Part shown: positions 45,645 to 55,001 of the stretch, piece after piece
Layout of the letters: the number at the start of each line of letters is the position of its first letter
Numbering within the stretch: the stretch's first letter is position 1
Assembly: GCF_001425685.1 (NCBI RefSeq)
Contig: NZ_LMCY01000070.1
Coordinates: 1-64,000, forward strand
Direction of reading: 5' to 3'
DNA: 64,000 bases
DNA from: Massilia sp. Root335
GTDB lineage: Bacteria; Pseudomonadota; Gammaproteobacteria; Burkholderiales; Burkholderiaceae_D
Position numbers and translations under genes: made by a program
The notes under the pieces: generated by a model
The model's input: only the letters and a program-made list of their open reading frames with translations
Told to the model about the DNA's origin: nothing
The model's database searches: none

Positions 45645-46543
45645 TGCGCTGCCTCCAGTTGCGAATCCAGCCGCGGGTCGAGCTGCGCGTCCAGATGGAA
45701 CAGCGCGGCCGACTGCAGGTCGAACTGCGGGTTAAAAAAAGGTGCACCGACGTTCGGCGCCACTTCGTCGGGTTCGACGGTGACGACCTTGACGCCGTAT
45801 TGTTCGAGCGTCTGGACGGCTTTCTCCGAGACGCCGGTGTCCGTAATGACGGTCGAGACGCGATCGAGGCCGCACAGGATCAGGCCCGCCTTGCGCGCGA
45901 ACTTGGAACTGTCGGCCAGCACGATCAGTTCCTCGGCCTGGCTGATCAGGCGCTTCTCGGCCTGGATCAGGAGCGGGTCCGCTTCCATCAGTCCGAGCAG
46001 CGACAGGCCGTAGACGCTCATGAACATCTTGCCGGCGTAGTGGTGCTGGGTGATGTCGTTGTCGAACGGCGACAGGATCACGTTCTGCTCGCGGTAGACC
46101 TTCCCGCCGGGGACGATGATCTCGTTCTCGCTCGACACGAGCAGCCGCTCGGCCATCAGGAACGAATTGGTCAGGATCTTGAGGTGCTTGTCGGCCAGGA
46201 ATTCGGCCATCATGAACGTCGTCGTGCCGCCGTTGATGATGATCGTTTCGCCCTCGGCGCACATGCCGGCCGCGTGGCGCGCGATGGCCCGCTTGCGCGC
46301 CGCATAGCACTGGATGTTGTTCTGGAACGTTTCGCTCGACAGCGGGAACTGCCGTTTCTTCGGCAGCAAATTCTCGGCGCCGCCGCGGGTGCGGGTGAGC
46401 AGGTTGCGGGCTGCGAGCCAGCTGATGTCGCGCCGGACCGTTGCCGGTGACGCATTGAGCCATTCGACGAGTTGCTGGACCGTCGCCGTCTGATGCTCGG
46501 CGAGCAGTTTCAGCAAACGCTTGCGGCGTTTGTGATTCACCAT
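45641..46543 (-). CDS. rhaR: DeoR-family regulator of rhamnose genes
   Basis: TAGGAGGAGA six bases upstream selects the ATG at 46543. The 300-residue protein has an N-terminal DeoR helix-turn-helix (RKRLLKLLAEHQTATVQQLV, ASPATVRRDI) and a sugar-phosphate-isomerase-like C-terminal sensor (EGETIIINGGTTTFMMAEFL, DKHLKILTNS). A short extra C-terminal tail of about 30 residues is present. DeoR-type RhaR represses the rha operons in Rhizobium leguminosarum. The paired palindromes upstream are its probable operators. Confidence 0.87.
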   Translation of the reverse strand: MVNHKRRKRLLKLLAEHQTATVQQLVEWLNASPATVRRDISWLAARNLLTRTRGGAENLLPKKRQFPLSSETFQNNIQCYAARKRAIARHAAGMCAEGETIIINGGTTTFMMAEFLADKHLKILTNSFLMAERLLVSSENEIIVPGGKVYREQNVILSPFDNDITQHHYAGKMFMSVYGLSLLGLMEADPLLIQAEKRLISQAEELIVLADSSKFARKAGLILCGLDRVSTVITDTGVSEKAVQTLEQYGVKVVTVEPDEVAPNVGAPFFNPQFDLQSAALFHLDAQLDPRLDSQLEAAH

Positions 46544-46658
46544 TTGTCTCCTCCTAATGCCGTCTGTTTTTGTGATGCGGCGGGACAACGTCATGCCGGA
46601 AGCCGCGTTGTCTGGGAAAAAGAGTAAAGAGGAGTTGCAGCGGCGTCAATCGTTAAAT

Positions 46659-46726
46659 GATCAACCAATTGATTATTTGGGCGCGGTGTGGCGCTCAAAT
46701 GCGCGTTTCGATCAACCGGATGATTA
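46659..46726. promoter_or_regulatory. Paired operator candidates between rhaR and rhaD
   Basis: Two near-identical sites, GATCAACCAATTGATTA (46659-46675) and GATCAACCGGATGATTA (46710-46726), each hold the palindrome ATCA-N6-TGAT. Their centres are 51 bp apart, close to five helical turns, so a repressor could bind both on one DNA face. They lie between the divergent rhaR and rhaD starts, in a notably AT-rich patch. Confidence 0.65.
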
Positions 46727-46761
46727 AATCGCTCTTGCTCACGATCTTGATCGGTTCTGCG

Positions 46762-46791
46762 TTGACACTGCTCGGCCCCCTGAATTCTACT
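46762..46791 (+). promoter_or_regulatory. Likely promoter of rhaD-rhaI
   Basis: A perfect TTGACA (46762-46767) is followed 18 bp later by TCTACT (46786-46791). The operator candidates lie just upstream. The rhaD start is about 90 bp beyond the predicted start of transcription. Confidence 0.5.
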
Positions 46792-46887
46792 GTGCCCGGA
46801 TGCCGTGACCGTGGATCGCCGCGGCGCAGGTGAAGGAGACGGGATCGCCGCCCTCCGACGACAGATAACGCATATGGAGATTTTTTA

Positions 46888-48996
46888 ATGGGTGCAATGA
46901 GCGACACGAAGCAGAAGGAACCGATTACGTCGCGCTGGGACGACCAGCACGCTGCCTCGCTGAGCGAGCCGGAATTGCTGCTGTACCGTTCCAACCTGCT
47001 CGGTTCGGACTTGCGCATCACGAATTTTGGCGGCGGCAATACGTCGGCCAAGATCGCGATGACCGATCCGCTCAGCGGCGCGCAGGTCGAGGTGTTGTGG
47101 GTGAAAGGGTCGGGCGGTGACCTCGGTTCGATCAAGCTGGACGGCTTTTCGACCCTGTACATGGACAAGCTGCAGGCGCTGAAGGCCCGCTACCGCGGCC
47201 TGGATCAGGAGGACGAGATGGTCGGCTACCTGCCGCACTGCACGTTCAACCTGAACCCGCGCGCCGCCTCGATCGACACCCCGCTGCATGCCTACATCGA
47301 CCGTAAACACGTCGACCACATGCACCCGGACTCGGTGATCGCGATCGCCGCCTGCAAGAACAGCCGCGCGCTGACCGAGAAGATCTTCGAAGGTGAACTG
47401 GGCTGGCTGCCGTGGCAGCGTCCCGGCTACGACCTGGGCCTGAAACTGGAAAAACTGTCGCAGGAACAGCCGCAGCTGAAGGGCATCATCCTCGAGGGCC
47501 ACGGCCTGTTCACCTGGGGCGACACGGCCAAGTCGTGCTACGAGACGACGCTGGCGATGATCAAGCGCGCCGACGAATGGCTGGCCGCGAACGTCAGGCA
47601 GCCCGTGTTCGGCGGCCAGGTGGCCGACGCGCTGCCGGCGCAGGAGCGCGCGGCCCTCGTCGCCCGCCTGATGCCCCTGCTGCGCGGGAAGATCAGCCAG
47701 CAGGAATACAAGCTCGGTCACTTCGACGATTCCGACGCGGTGCTGGAATTCGTCTGCAGCGCCGACCTCGCGCCGCTGGCCGCGCTGGGCACCTCGTGCC
47801 CGGACCACTTCCTGCGCACCAAGATCCGCCCGCTGGTCCTCGATTTCGACCCGGCCGCGCCCGATTTCGATCGCCTGGTGAATGGTCTCGATCAGGCCCT
47901 GAGCGATTACCGCGCCGATTACACAGCCTACTACGAGCGCTGCAAGCGCGCGACGTCGCCGAAGGTCCGCGACGCCAATCCGATCATCTACCTGATCCCG
48001 GGCGTCGGCATGCTGTCGTTCGCGAAGGACAAGGCGACGGCGCGCATCGCCGGCGAATTCTACGTCAACGCGATCAACGTGATGCGCGGCGCGAACGGCG
48101 TCGACGAATACGTCGGCCTGCCGGAACAGGAAGCGTTCGACATCGAATACTGGCTGCTCGAGGAAGCCAAGCTGCAGCGCATGCCCAAGCCGAAGAGCCT
48201 CGCGGGCCGCATCGCGCTCGTGACGGGCGGCGCCGGCGGCATCGGCCAGGCCGTGGCGCGCCAGCTGCTGCAGGAAGGCGCGTGCGTGATGCTGACCGAT
48301 ATCGACGCCGAAGCGCTGGAAGGCGCAAGCCAGGATCTCGTGAAGGTCGCCGGCAAGGACAGCGTGGCGACCGTGCAGGCGAATATCACGAGCGAGGACG
48401 AGGTGGCCGCGATCCTGGCGGCGAGCTGCTTGCGCTTCGGCGGCGTCGACCTGCTCGTGTCGAACGCCGGCATCGCCTCGGCCGCGCCGCTGGACGAGAC
48501 GTCGCTGGAAGTCTGGAAGCGCAACCAGGACATCCTCGTCACCGGCTACTTCCTCGTCAGCCGCAACACGTTCCAGATCATGAAGCAGCAAAAGCTGGGC
48601 GGCAGCATCGTCTTCGTCGGCAGCAAGAACGGCCTCGTGGCGTCGGCCGGCGCGGCCGCGTACTGCACCGCGAAGGCGGCCGAGATCCACCTGGCCCGCT
48701 GCATCGCGCTGGAAGGCGCCGAGCACGGCATCCGCGTCAACGTCGTCAATCCGGACGCCGTCATCCGCGGTTCGCGCATCTGGGACGGCAAGTGGAAGGA
48801 AGAGCGCGCGGCCTCGAACAAGATCGGCGCCGACGACGTCGAAGAATTCTACCGCAAGCGCAGCATGCTGAAAAAGAGCGTGTTCCCGGAAGACATCGCG
48901 GAAGCCGTGTACTTCTTCGCCAGCGAAAAGTCCGGCAAGAGCACGGGCAACGTGCTGAACGTCGATGCGGGCAACGCGGCAGCGTTCACGCGCTGA
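46888..48996 (+). CDS. rhaD: Bifunctional rhamnulose-1-phosphate aldolase / lactaldehyde dehydrogenase
   Basis: The 702-residue fusion has an N-terminal class II aldolase/adducin domain (about 20-420) and a C-terminal SDR domain (about 430-700). Metal ligands H144 and H146 (DHMHPDS) and H205 (EGHGLFTW) are visible. The SDR has the NAD motif VTGGAGGIGQ near residue 445 and Y592-K596 as YxxxK. It would split L-rhamnulose-1-phosphate into dihydroxyacetone phosphate and L-lactaldehyde and oxidise the latter to L-lactate. GGAG precedes the ATG; M4 is an alternative start. It is transcribed divergently from rhaR and followed by rhaI. Confidence 0.92.
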   Translation: MGAMSDTKQKEPITSRWDDQHAASLSEPELLLYRSNLLGSDLRITNFGGGNTSAKIAMTDPLSGAQVEVLWVKGSGGDLGSIKLDGFSTLYMDKLQALKARYRGLDQEDEMVGYLPHCTFNLNPRAASIDTPLHAYIDRKHVDHMHPDSVIAIAACKNSRALTEKIFEGELGWLPWQRPGYDLGLKLEKLSQEQPQLKGIILEGHGLFTWGDTAKSCYETTLAMIKRADEWLAANVRQPVFGGQVADALPAQERAALVARLMPLLRGKISQQEYKLGHFDDSDAVLEFVCSADLAPLAALGTSCPDHFLRTKIRPLVLDFDPAAPDFDRLVNGLDQALSDYRADYTAYYERCKRATSPKVRDANPIIYLIPGVGMLSFAKDKATARIAGEFYVNAINVMRGANGVDEYVGLPEQEAFDIEYWLLEEAKLQRMPKPKSLAGRIALVTGGAGGIGQAVARQLLQEGACVMLTDIDAEALEGASQDLVKVAGKDSVATVQANITSEDEVAAILAASCLRFGGVDLLVSNAGIASAAPLDETSLEVWKRNQDILVTGYFLVSRNTFQIMKQQKLGGSIVFVGSKNGLVASAGAAAYCTAKAAEIHLARCIALEGAEHGIRVNVVNPDAVIRGSRIWDGKWKEERAASNKIGADDVEEFYRKRSMLKKSVFPEDIAEAVYFFASEKSGKSTGNVLNVDAGNAAAFTR

Positions 48997-49040
48997 CCGC
49001 TCGCCAGTCCATGCGGGCTGGGTTACTATTTAAAAGATGA

Positions 49041-49065
49041 GCGGCACCGCCGGACGCGGTGCCGC
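49041..49065 (+). other. Intercistronic hairpin between rhaD and rhaI
   Basis: GCGGCACCGC and GCGGTGCCGC form a perfect 10-bp stem with a 5-nt loop. No T-run follows, and the rhaI ribosome site (AGGAGACAGGA) begins just after. It may tune rhaI translation or stabilise mRNA ends. Confidence 0.55.
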
Positions 49066-49083
49066 CGACGACAGGAGACAGGA

Positions 49084-50379
49084 ATGACGACCCTCATCGA
49101 CGCCGGACTAGTGGCCGAGCACAATGCCAAGGCCGCAGCCCGGCTGCAGGCCGACTATGACGCACTGGGCGGCATGCTGGCGCGCCGCGGCCGCGATATC
49201 GAAGAACTGACGGCGCTCGCGCAGCGCTTCGCCGTGGCCGTGCCCAGCTGGGGCGTGGGCACGGGCGGCACCCGCTTCGCGCGCTTCCCGGGCCGCGGCG
49301 AACCGCGCAACGTGTTCGAAAAGCTGGACGACTGCGGCGTGATCAACCAGCTCACGCGCGCCACCCCAAGCGTGTCGCCGCACTTCCCGTGGGACAAACC
49401 GACCGACGCGAAAGAGCTGCGCCAGCACGCGGATGCGCTGGGACTGGCGTTCGATGCCGTCAACTCGAACACCTTCCAGGACCAGCAGGGCCAGGAACAC
49501 ACGTATAAATACGGCAGCCTCACGGCGCTGAACGCCGCGACGCGCGCGCAGGCCGTCGCGCACAACATCGACTGCATCGAACTGGGACGCGAGCTCGGGT
49601 CGAAGGCGCTGACCGTGTGGGTCGGCGACGGCGCCAACTTCCCCGGCCAGAGCAATCTGCGCGGCGCGCTGGAGCGCTACCTGGAAAGCATGCGCGGCAT
49701 CTACGCCGCGCTGCCGGACGACTGGAACGTCTTCATCGAGCACAAGCTGTTCGAGCCGGCGTTCTACGCGACCACGATCGCCGACTGGGGCACCAGCTTC
49801 GCCTGCGCCACCGCGCTCGGCCCGAAGGCGAAATGCCTCGTCGACCTCGGCCACCACGCGCCGAACACGAACATCGAGATGATCGTCGCGCGCCTCGCGC
49901 AGTTCGGCAAGCTGGGCGGCTTCCACTTCAACGACAGCAAATACGGCGACGACGACCTGGATTCCGGCTCCATCAACCCGTTCCAGCTGTTCCTGGTCTT
50001 CAACGAGCTGGCCGACGCCGCCCTGCGCGAAGGCCCGACGTTCGCGCCGGCGTACATGCTGGACCAGTCGCACAACGTGACGGACCCCGTCGAGAGCCTG
50101 ATGAACAGCGCGGTGGAAGTGCAGCGCGCCTACGTGCAGGCCGCGCTCGTGGACCGCGCCGAGCTGGCCGCGCTGCAGGAGTCCAACGACGTGCTGCTGT
50201 CGGCGCAGGCGCTGAAGACGGCGTACCGCACCGACGTATCGGCCATCCTCGCGATGGCGCGCGTGCGCGCGGGCGGCGCGGCCGACCCGGTGGCGTGCTA
50301 CCGCGCGAGCGGCTACCGCGACCGCGTGGCCGGCGCGCGTCCGGCGAAGGCGGGGGCGAGCGGCAGCGGGATCGTGTAA
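49084..50379 (+). CDS. rhaI: L-rhamnose isomerase
   Basis: The 431-residue cytosolic TIM-barrel protein matches the RhaI type (rhizobial and Pseudomonas L-rhamnose isomerases). Metal-site blocks are visible: FIEHKLFEPAFYATT, CLVDLGHHAPNTNIEMI and GGFHFNDSKYGDDDLDSG. It converts L-rhamnose to L-rhamnulose. AGGAGA precedes the ATG. It is the second gene of the rhaD-I transcript, as in R. leguminosarum. A REP-like pair follows. Confidence 0.92.
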   Translation: MTTLIDAGLVAEHNAKAAARLQADYDALGGMLARRGRDIEELTALAQRFAVAVPSWGVGTGGTRFARFPGRGEPRNVFEKLDDCGVINQLTRATPSVSPHFPWDKPTDAKELRQHADALGLAFDAVNSNTFQDQQGQEHTYKYGSLTALNAATRAQAVAHNIDCIELGRELGSKALTVWVGDGANFPGQSNLRGALERYLESMRGIYAALPDDWNVFIEHKLFEPAFYATTIADWGTSFACATALGPKAKCLVDLGHHAPNTNIEMIVARLAQFGKLGGFHFNDSKYGDDDLDSGSINPFQLFLVFNELADAALREGPTFAPAYMLDQSHNVTDPVESLMNSAVEVQRAYVQAALVDRAELAALQESNDVLLSAQALKTAYRTDVSAILAMARVRAGGAADPVACYRASGYRDRVAGARPAKAGASGSGIV

Positions 50380-50396
50380 AGCCGAGGTAGAAGAGC

Positions 50397-50475
50397 GTCG
50401 TTCCCGCGCAGGCGGGAACCTGAGTTTTGCGTGAACGCACACAGACTTGGGCCCCCGCCTGCGCGGGGGCGACGG
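50397..50475. repeat. REP-like inverted pair between rhaI and GH106
   Basis: The arms at 50397-50420 and 50447-50475 are the same family as the element between rhaS and rhaT. They fill most of the 155-bp gap and could separate the rhaDI messages from those of the glycosidase genes. Confidence 0.75.
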
Positions 50476-50534
50476 TTTTATGCAAGCGCCAGCAGCGCTG
50501 GCGCGTTTCGCCCACTCGCCCCAGGAGTCCCCGC

Positions 50535-53240
50535 ATGAGCCAGCGCTCCCCGCGCATCGCTTTACTGGCGGCCGCGCTGTCGTGCGCCTTCGCCGCGCAC
50601 GCCGCCGGTCCGTCGGCCGCCTTCGCCGACGTCGCCGCACACCTCCAGGCGCCGCCGCCCGACGCCCGTCCCATGATGCGCTGGTGGTGGTTCGGCCCCG
50701 CCGTCGCCAAACCCGAGCTGGAACGCGAGATCCTCGCGATGAAGGCCGGCGGCATCGGCGGCTTCGAGATCCAGCCCGTGTATCCGATGGAACTGGACGA
50801 TGCCGCGCGCGGCATCCATAACGTCCCGTACCTGTCTCCCGAATTCCTCGACGCCGTCGGCTTCGCCAACCGCACGGGCCGCGCCAACGGCCTGCGCGTC
50901 GATATGACGCTGGCCAGCGGCTGGCCGTACGGCGGGCCGCACGTCACGGTCGACGAGGCCGCGGCGCGGCTGCGCCAGGCCGTCGTCGACGTGCCGGCCG
51001 GCGCCTCCAGCTTCGCGCTGCCGGCCGTCATGAGCGGCGAAAAGCTCGTCGCGACCTTCATCGGCGCCGACGTCGACCCGGCGGCGTTGCGGCCGCTTTC
51101 TGCCACGGCCGGGGCCGACGGCCGCGCGCCGGTCGCGCCGGCGAACGGTCCGCGGAAGGTCGTCGCCTACATCGCCAGCCGCACGGGCCAGCAGGTCAAG
51201 CGCGCGGCGCTGGGCGCGGAAGGCTTCGTGCTCGACCACCTGAGCCGCAAGGCCATCGACCATCATCTCGCCACCGTCGCCGAGCCGCTGATGAAAGCGT
51301 TCGGCGACGCGCCGCCGTATGCCGTGTTCTCGGACAGCCTGGAAGTCTACAGCACCGACTGGACGGACGATTTCGTGGCCGAATTCAGGAAGCGGCGCGG
51401 CTACGACATCGTGCCGCACCTGCCGGCCGTGTTCACGGGCCAGGGGCCGGATGCGGCGGCCGTGCGCCACGACTGGGCGCTGACGCAGACGGAGCTCGTG
51501 GAGGAGCGTTATCTGATGCCGATCGACGCCTGGGCGAAACGGCACGGCACGCGGTTCCGCTCGCAGACGTACGGCGAGCCGGCCGTCTCGCTGTCCAGCA
51601 ACCGCCTCGTCGCGCTGCCGGAAGGCGAGGGGCCGCAGTTCCGCGAATTCTCGTTCACGCGCCTCGCGACGTCGGCCGGCCACCTGTACGGCCGTCCCGT
51701 GATCTCGGCCGAGACGTGGACGTGGCTGCACTCGCCCGCATTCGCCGCGACGCCGCTGGACATGAAGGCGGAAGCGGACCGCATGCTGCTCGAAGGCGTG
51801 AACCAGTTCGTGGGCCACGGCTGGCCGTACACGCCGCCGGGCACGCTCGAACCGGGCTACGCGTTCTATGCGGCCGCCGTGTTCAACGACCACAACCCGT
51901 GGTGGAACGTGATGCCGGACGTGACGGGCTATCTGACGCGCATGAGCTGGCTGATGCGCCAGGGCGAGCCCGCGAACCAGGTCGCCGTGCTGCTGCCGAA
52001 CGATGACGTGTACGCGGCCCTCGTGCCGGGCAAGGTGTCGCTGTCGGCGGAGATGCACAAATACGTGACGCCGGCGCTCACCGCGCAGATCCTCGACGCG
52101 GGCCAGAACCTCGACTACATCGACGCGCAGGCGATCCTCGCGCTCGGTGTCAGACATCCCGTGCTCGTGATGCCGCACGTGACGCGGCTCGCGCCCGACG
52201 TGATCGACAGGCTGGCGGATTACGTGCGCGGCGGCGGGAAGATCGTCGCCGTGGGCGGCGCGCCGGCGCTGGCGCCAGGATATCGGGATGCGGCGCGCAT
52301 CTCGGCAAGCGTGGCGGCGAAGGCCAAGGCGCTGTTCGCGAGCCCGAACGTGCGCGTGGTGGCGGACGACAACGCCGTCGGCGCCGCGCTGCAGGCCGTG
52401 CTGGTGCCGGACATGAAGCTCTCCGCGCAAGCTTCCGACGTCGGCTTCGTGCGGCGCCGGCTGCGCGACGCGGACGTGTATTTCATCGCCAACACGAGCA
52501 ACCGCCCCGTGCATGCGGAGGCGAGTTTCGCGGCCGTGCGCAAGGCGGCCGCGTGGATCGATCCGGACAGCGGCCGCATGACGGCCGCCACGCTGCCGGC
52601 GCGGCTCGACCTGGCGCCGTACGAATCGCGCGTGCTCGTGCTGGCCGATGCGCTGCCGGCCGCGCCGGCGCCCGCGCCCGTCGCGGCCACGACCGAGATG
52701 GCCGACCTCGGGCACGGCTGGAACCTGAAGTTTCCGGGCAGGGCGCAGGCCGTGCGGCTGGACGCGCTGCGTTCGTGGACGGACATTGATGCGACCCGCT
52801 ATTTCTCGGGCGTCGCCACGTACGACAAGGAGGTCGAGCTCACGGCCGCGCAACTGAAGTCGCGCCGCATCGTGCTCGACTTCGGCCCCGGCACGCCGCT
52901 CGCGTCGACGCCGAAAGTCCCGGCCGGGATGCGCGCGATGTACGAGAGCCCCGTGCGCGAAGCGGCCCAGGTGGTCGTGAACGGGCGCCGCGCGGGCGCC
53001 GTCTGGCATCCGCCCTATGCCCTCGACGTCACGGCATTCCTGCGGCCGGGCCGCAACCGCATCGAGGTCCAGGTGGGCAATCTCGCGCTGAACGCGCTGG
53101 CGGGCCACGCGCTGCCGGACTACCGGCTGCTGTGGGCGCGCTACGGCCAGCGCTTCGTCCCGCAGGACACGGCGCTGATCGCGCCGCAGCCGGCGGGCCT
53201 GCTGGGCCCCGTCAGGCTGCTGGGCGAGGGCGGGCAATGA
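50535..53240 (+). CDS. Secreted alpha-L-rhamnosidase, GH106
   Basis: GGAG upstream supports the ATG at 50535. The 901-residue protein has a signal peptide ending in AAHAAG. A GH106 catalytic region follows: MRWWWFGPAVAKPELEREIL with GGIGGFEIQPVYP, VDMTLASGWPYGGP, and the FSDSLEVYSTDWTDDFVAEF block. C-terminal beta-sandwiches follow, with FLRPGRNRIEVQVGN near the end. GH106 enzymes release terminal alpha-L-rhamnose from RG-I and RG-II. Its location after rhaDI supplies the substrate for the rhamnose pathway, probably under the same regulator. Confidence 0.87.
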   Translation: MSQRSPRIALLAAALSCAFAAHAAGPSAAFADVAAHLQAPPPDARPMMRWWWFGPAVAKPELEREILAMKAGGIGGFEIQPVYPMELDDAARGIHNVPYLSPEFLDAVGFANRTGRANGLRVDMTLASGWPYGGPHVTVDEAAARLRQAVVDVPAGASSFALPAVMSGEKLVATFIGADVDPAALRPLSATAGADGRAPVAPANGPRKVVAYIASRTGQQVKRAALGAEGFVLDHLSRKAIDHHLATVAEPLMKAFGDAPPYAVFSDSLEVYSTDWTDDFVAEFRKRRGYDIVPHLPAVFTGQGPDAAAVRHDWALTQTELVEERYLMPIDAWAKRHGTRFRSQTYGEPAVSLSSNRLVALPEGEGPQFREFSFTRLATSAGHLYGRPVISAETWTWLHSPAFAATPLDMKAEADRMLLEGVNQFVGHGWPYTPPGTLEPGYAFYAAAVFNDHNPWWNVMPDVTGYLTRMSWLMRQGEPANQVAVLLPNDDVYAALVPGKVSLSAEMHKYVTPALTAQILDAGQNLDYIDAQAILALGVRHPVLVMPHVTRLAPDVIDRLADYVRGGGKIVAVGGAPALAPGYRDAARISASVAAKAKALFASPNVRVVADDNAVGAALQAVLVPDMKLSAQASDVGFVRRRLRDADVYFIANTSNRPVHAEASFAAVRKAAAWIDPDSGRMTAATLPARLDLAPYESRVLVLADALPAAPAPAPVAATTEMADLGHGWNLKFPGRAQAVRLDALRSWTDIDATRYFSGVATYDKEVELTAAQLKSRRIVLDFGPGTPLASTPKVPAGMRAMYESPVREAAQVVVNGRRAGAVWHPPYALDVTAFLRPGRNRIEVQVGNLALNALAGHALPDYRLLWARYGQRFVPQDTALIAPQPAGLLGPVRLLGEGGQ

Positions 53241-53268
53241 TCACTATGCAGAACAGGACGATAACGAC

Positions 53269-54474
53269 ATGAAGACGATCCGACGACTTTCCCTGCTGGC
53301 CGCGGGCGTCGCGCTGGCGCTGCCGGCGTGGGCGCAGACCACGGCCGCCTATCCGCTGCCGACGCCGGCCATGCAGGCCATCATCGACAAGGACATCGCC
53401 CGCCATTTCGGCGACGCGCCCCTCGACGCCGGCCCGCTGGCGACCGACCTGTCGCCCGAGCTGACGCCGGGGGCGATCGACAAGGTCCTGCGCCGCGTGG
53501 CCGACTGGCAGCTGGCGCGCGCCCAGCCGTGGTTCTCGCGCATCTGGACCGAGAGCGTGATGTACACGGGCTTCATGGCGGCGTCCGAGGCGACGGGCGA
53601 TGCGAAATACCGCGACGCGATGCTCGCGATGGCACGCCACTTCGACTTCCAGGAACGCTCGCGGCTGCCGAATGCGGACGATCTCTCCATCGCCCAGACC
53701 TATCTCGACCTGTATTTCCAGGAGAAGAGCCCCGGCATGCTGACCTTGACGAAGGCCGAGATGGAAGACCTGCTGCCGCTGGCGACGCTCAAGCCCAACG
53801 ACGCGCGCATTCCGTGGTGGTGGTGCGACGCGCTGTTCATGGCGCCGCCCGTGTGGGCCAAGATGTACAAGGCGACGGGCGAGCGCAAATACCTCGACTA
53901 CATGCACGTGAACTGGAAGCGTACGTACGACCTGCTGTACGACAAGGACGAACACCTGTATGCGCGCGACGCCAGCTACAAGGACAAGCGCGAGCCGAAC
54001 GGCAAGAAGATATTCTGGTCGCGCGGCGAAGGCTGGGTGATGGGCGGCCTCGCGCGCGTGCTGGACTACGTGCCGGCGGACGATCCGCAGCGCGGCTTCT
54101 ACGTGCAGCAACTGCGCGAGATGGCCGATAAAATCGCTTCGCTGCAGGACGCGAACGGCCTGTGGCACGCGGGCCTGCTCGACCCGAAGACCTACCCGCT
54201 GCCGGAGCTTTCGGGCTCGGCGCTGTTCGTGTACGGCATGGCGTACGGCGTGAACCACGGCCTGCTCGACGGCGCGAAGTACCGGCCCGTGATCGCGAAG
54301 GCGTGGGCCGGCATCCTCAGGAACGTGTATGCGGACGGCCGCGTCGGCAATATCCAGCAGACGGGCGCCGAGCCGGCGTTCTACCGGCCCACGTCCAGCT
54401 ACGACTACGGCGTCGGCGGCGTCATGCTGGCGGCCGCGGAACTCAAGCGCATGGCCCAGGGAGGCGCGCGATGA
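53269..54474 (+). CDS. GH105 unsaturated rhamnogalacturonyl hydrolase
   Basis: The 401-residue protein has a signal peptide ending in AWAQT and an alpha6/alpha6 barrel. D187 in the block PWWWCDALFMAPP is the expected catalytic Asp; other family blocks are FWSRGEGWVMGGLARVLD and SGSALFVYGMAYG. It would remove the 4,5-unsaturated galacturonate left by lyases from rhamnogalacturonan oligomers, in the periplasm. The stop is overlapped by the rhaM start. This gene and the one at 59.3 kb are distinct members. Confidence 0.9.
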   Translation: MKTIRRLSLLAAGVALALPAWAQTTAAYPLPTPAMQAIIDKDIARHFGDAPLDAGPLATDLSPELTPGAIDKVLRRVADWQLARAQPWFSRIWTESVMYTGFMAASEATGDAKYRDAMLAMARHFDFQERSRLPNADDLSIAQTYLDLYFQEKSPGMLTLTKAEMEDLLPLATLKPNDARIPWWWCDALFMAPPVWAKMYKATGERKYLDYMHVNWKRTYDLLYDKDEHLYARDASYKDKREPNGKKIFWSRGEGWVMGGLARVLDYVPADDPQRGFYVQQLREMADKIASLQDANGLWHAGLLDPKTYPLPELSGSALFVYGMAYGVNHGLLDGAKYRPVIAKAWAGILRNVYADGRVGNIQQTGAEPAFYRPTSSYDYGVGGVMLAAAELKRMAQGGAR

Positions 54475-54797
54475 GCGGCCAGGCCGAAACCCGTGCATTC
54501 GTCATGCGGCTCAAGCCCGGCAACGTCGACGAGTACAAGCGCCGCCACGACGCCATCTGGCCCGAGCTGGCCGACCTGCTGCGCGCCGCCGGCATCCACG
54601 ACTATTCGATCTTCCTCGATGAGGACACGCTGCAGCTGTTCGCCGTGCTCAAGCTGCGCCCCGGCCACACGGTCGCCGCGTTGCCGGAGCATCCGGTGAT
54701 GCGGCGCTGGTGGGACCACATGGCGCCGCTGATGGAGGTGGAGCCGGGAAACCGGCCGAGGGAATGGGCGTTGAAGCAGGTGTTTTACCTGGCGTGA
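54471..54797 (+). CDS. rhaM: L-rhamnose mutarotase
   Basis: The ATG overlaps the GH105 stop (ATGA). The 108-residue protein has the RhaM signature: AFVMRLKPGNVDEYKRRHDA with the catalytic His, GIHDYSIFLDEDTLQLFAVL, and the VMRRWWDHMAPLME tail. It interconverts alpha and beta anomers of L-rhamnose so that the right one reaches RhaI. In R. leguminosarum the equivalent gene (rhaU) lies between rhaQ and rhaK; here it has moved to the rightward arm. Confidence 0.92.
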   Translation: MSGQAETRAFVMRLKPGNVDEYKRRHDAIWPELADLLRAAGIHDYSIFLDEDTLQLFAVLKLRPGHTVAALPEHPVMRRWWDHMAPLMEVEPGNRPREWALKQVFYLA

Positions 54798-54830
54798 GCC
54801 GGCCGCGGCATCGGCCCGCTGCTTCGATAC

Positions 54831-55001
54831 GTCGCCCCGCGGAGGCGGGGGCCCAATGCCGAAGCTCGCTGCATTACAACGTCGCCCCCGCGCAGGCGGG
54901 GGCCCAATGTCGAAGCTCGCTGCATTACAACGTCGCCCCCGCGGAGGCGGGGGCCCAATTTCACACGGTGCGTCAGTGCCAAACTTGGGTTCCCGCCTTC
55001 G
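54831..55001. repeat. REP-like cluster after rhaM
   Basis: Three copies of a roughly 50-bp unit start at 54831, 54881 and 54932 (GTCGCCCCCGC palindrome plus GCCCAAT, GAAGCTCGCTGCATTACAA). An opposite-facing copy with TTCCCGCCTTCGCGGGAA begins near 54985. The first two are nearly identical, so the duplication is recent. Confidence 0.85.
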
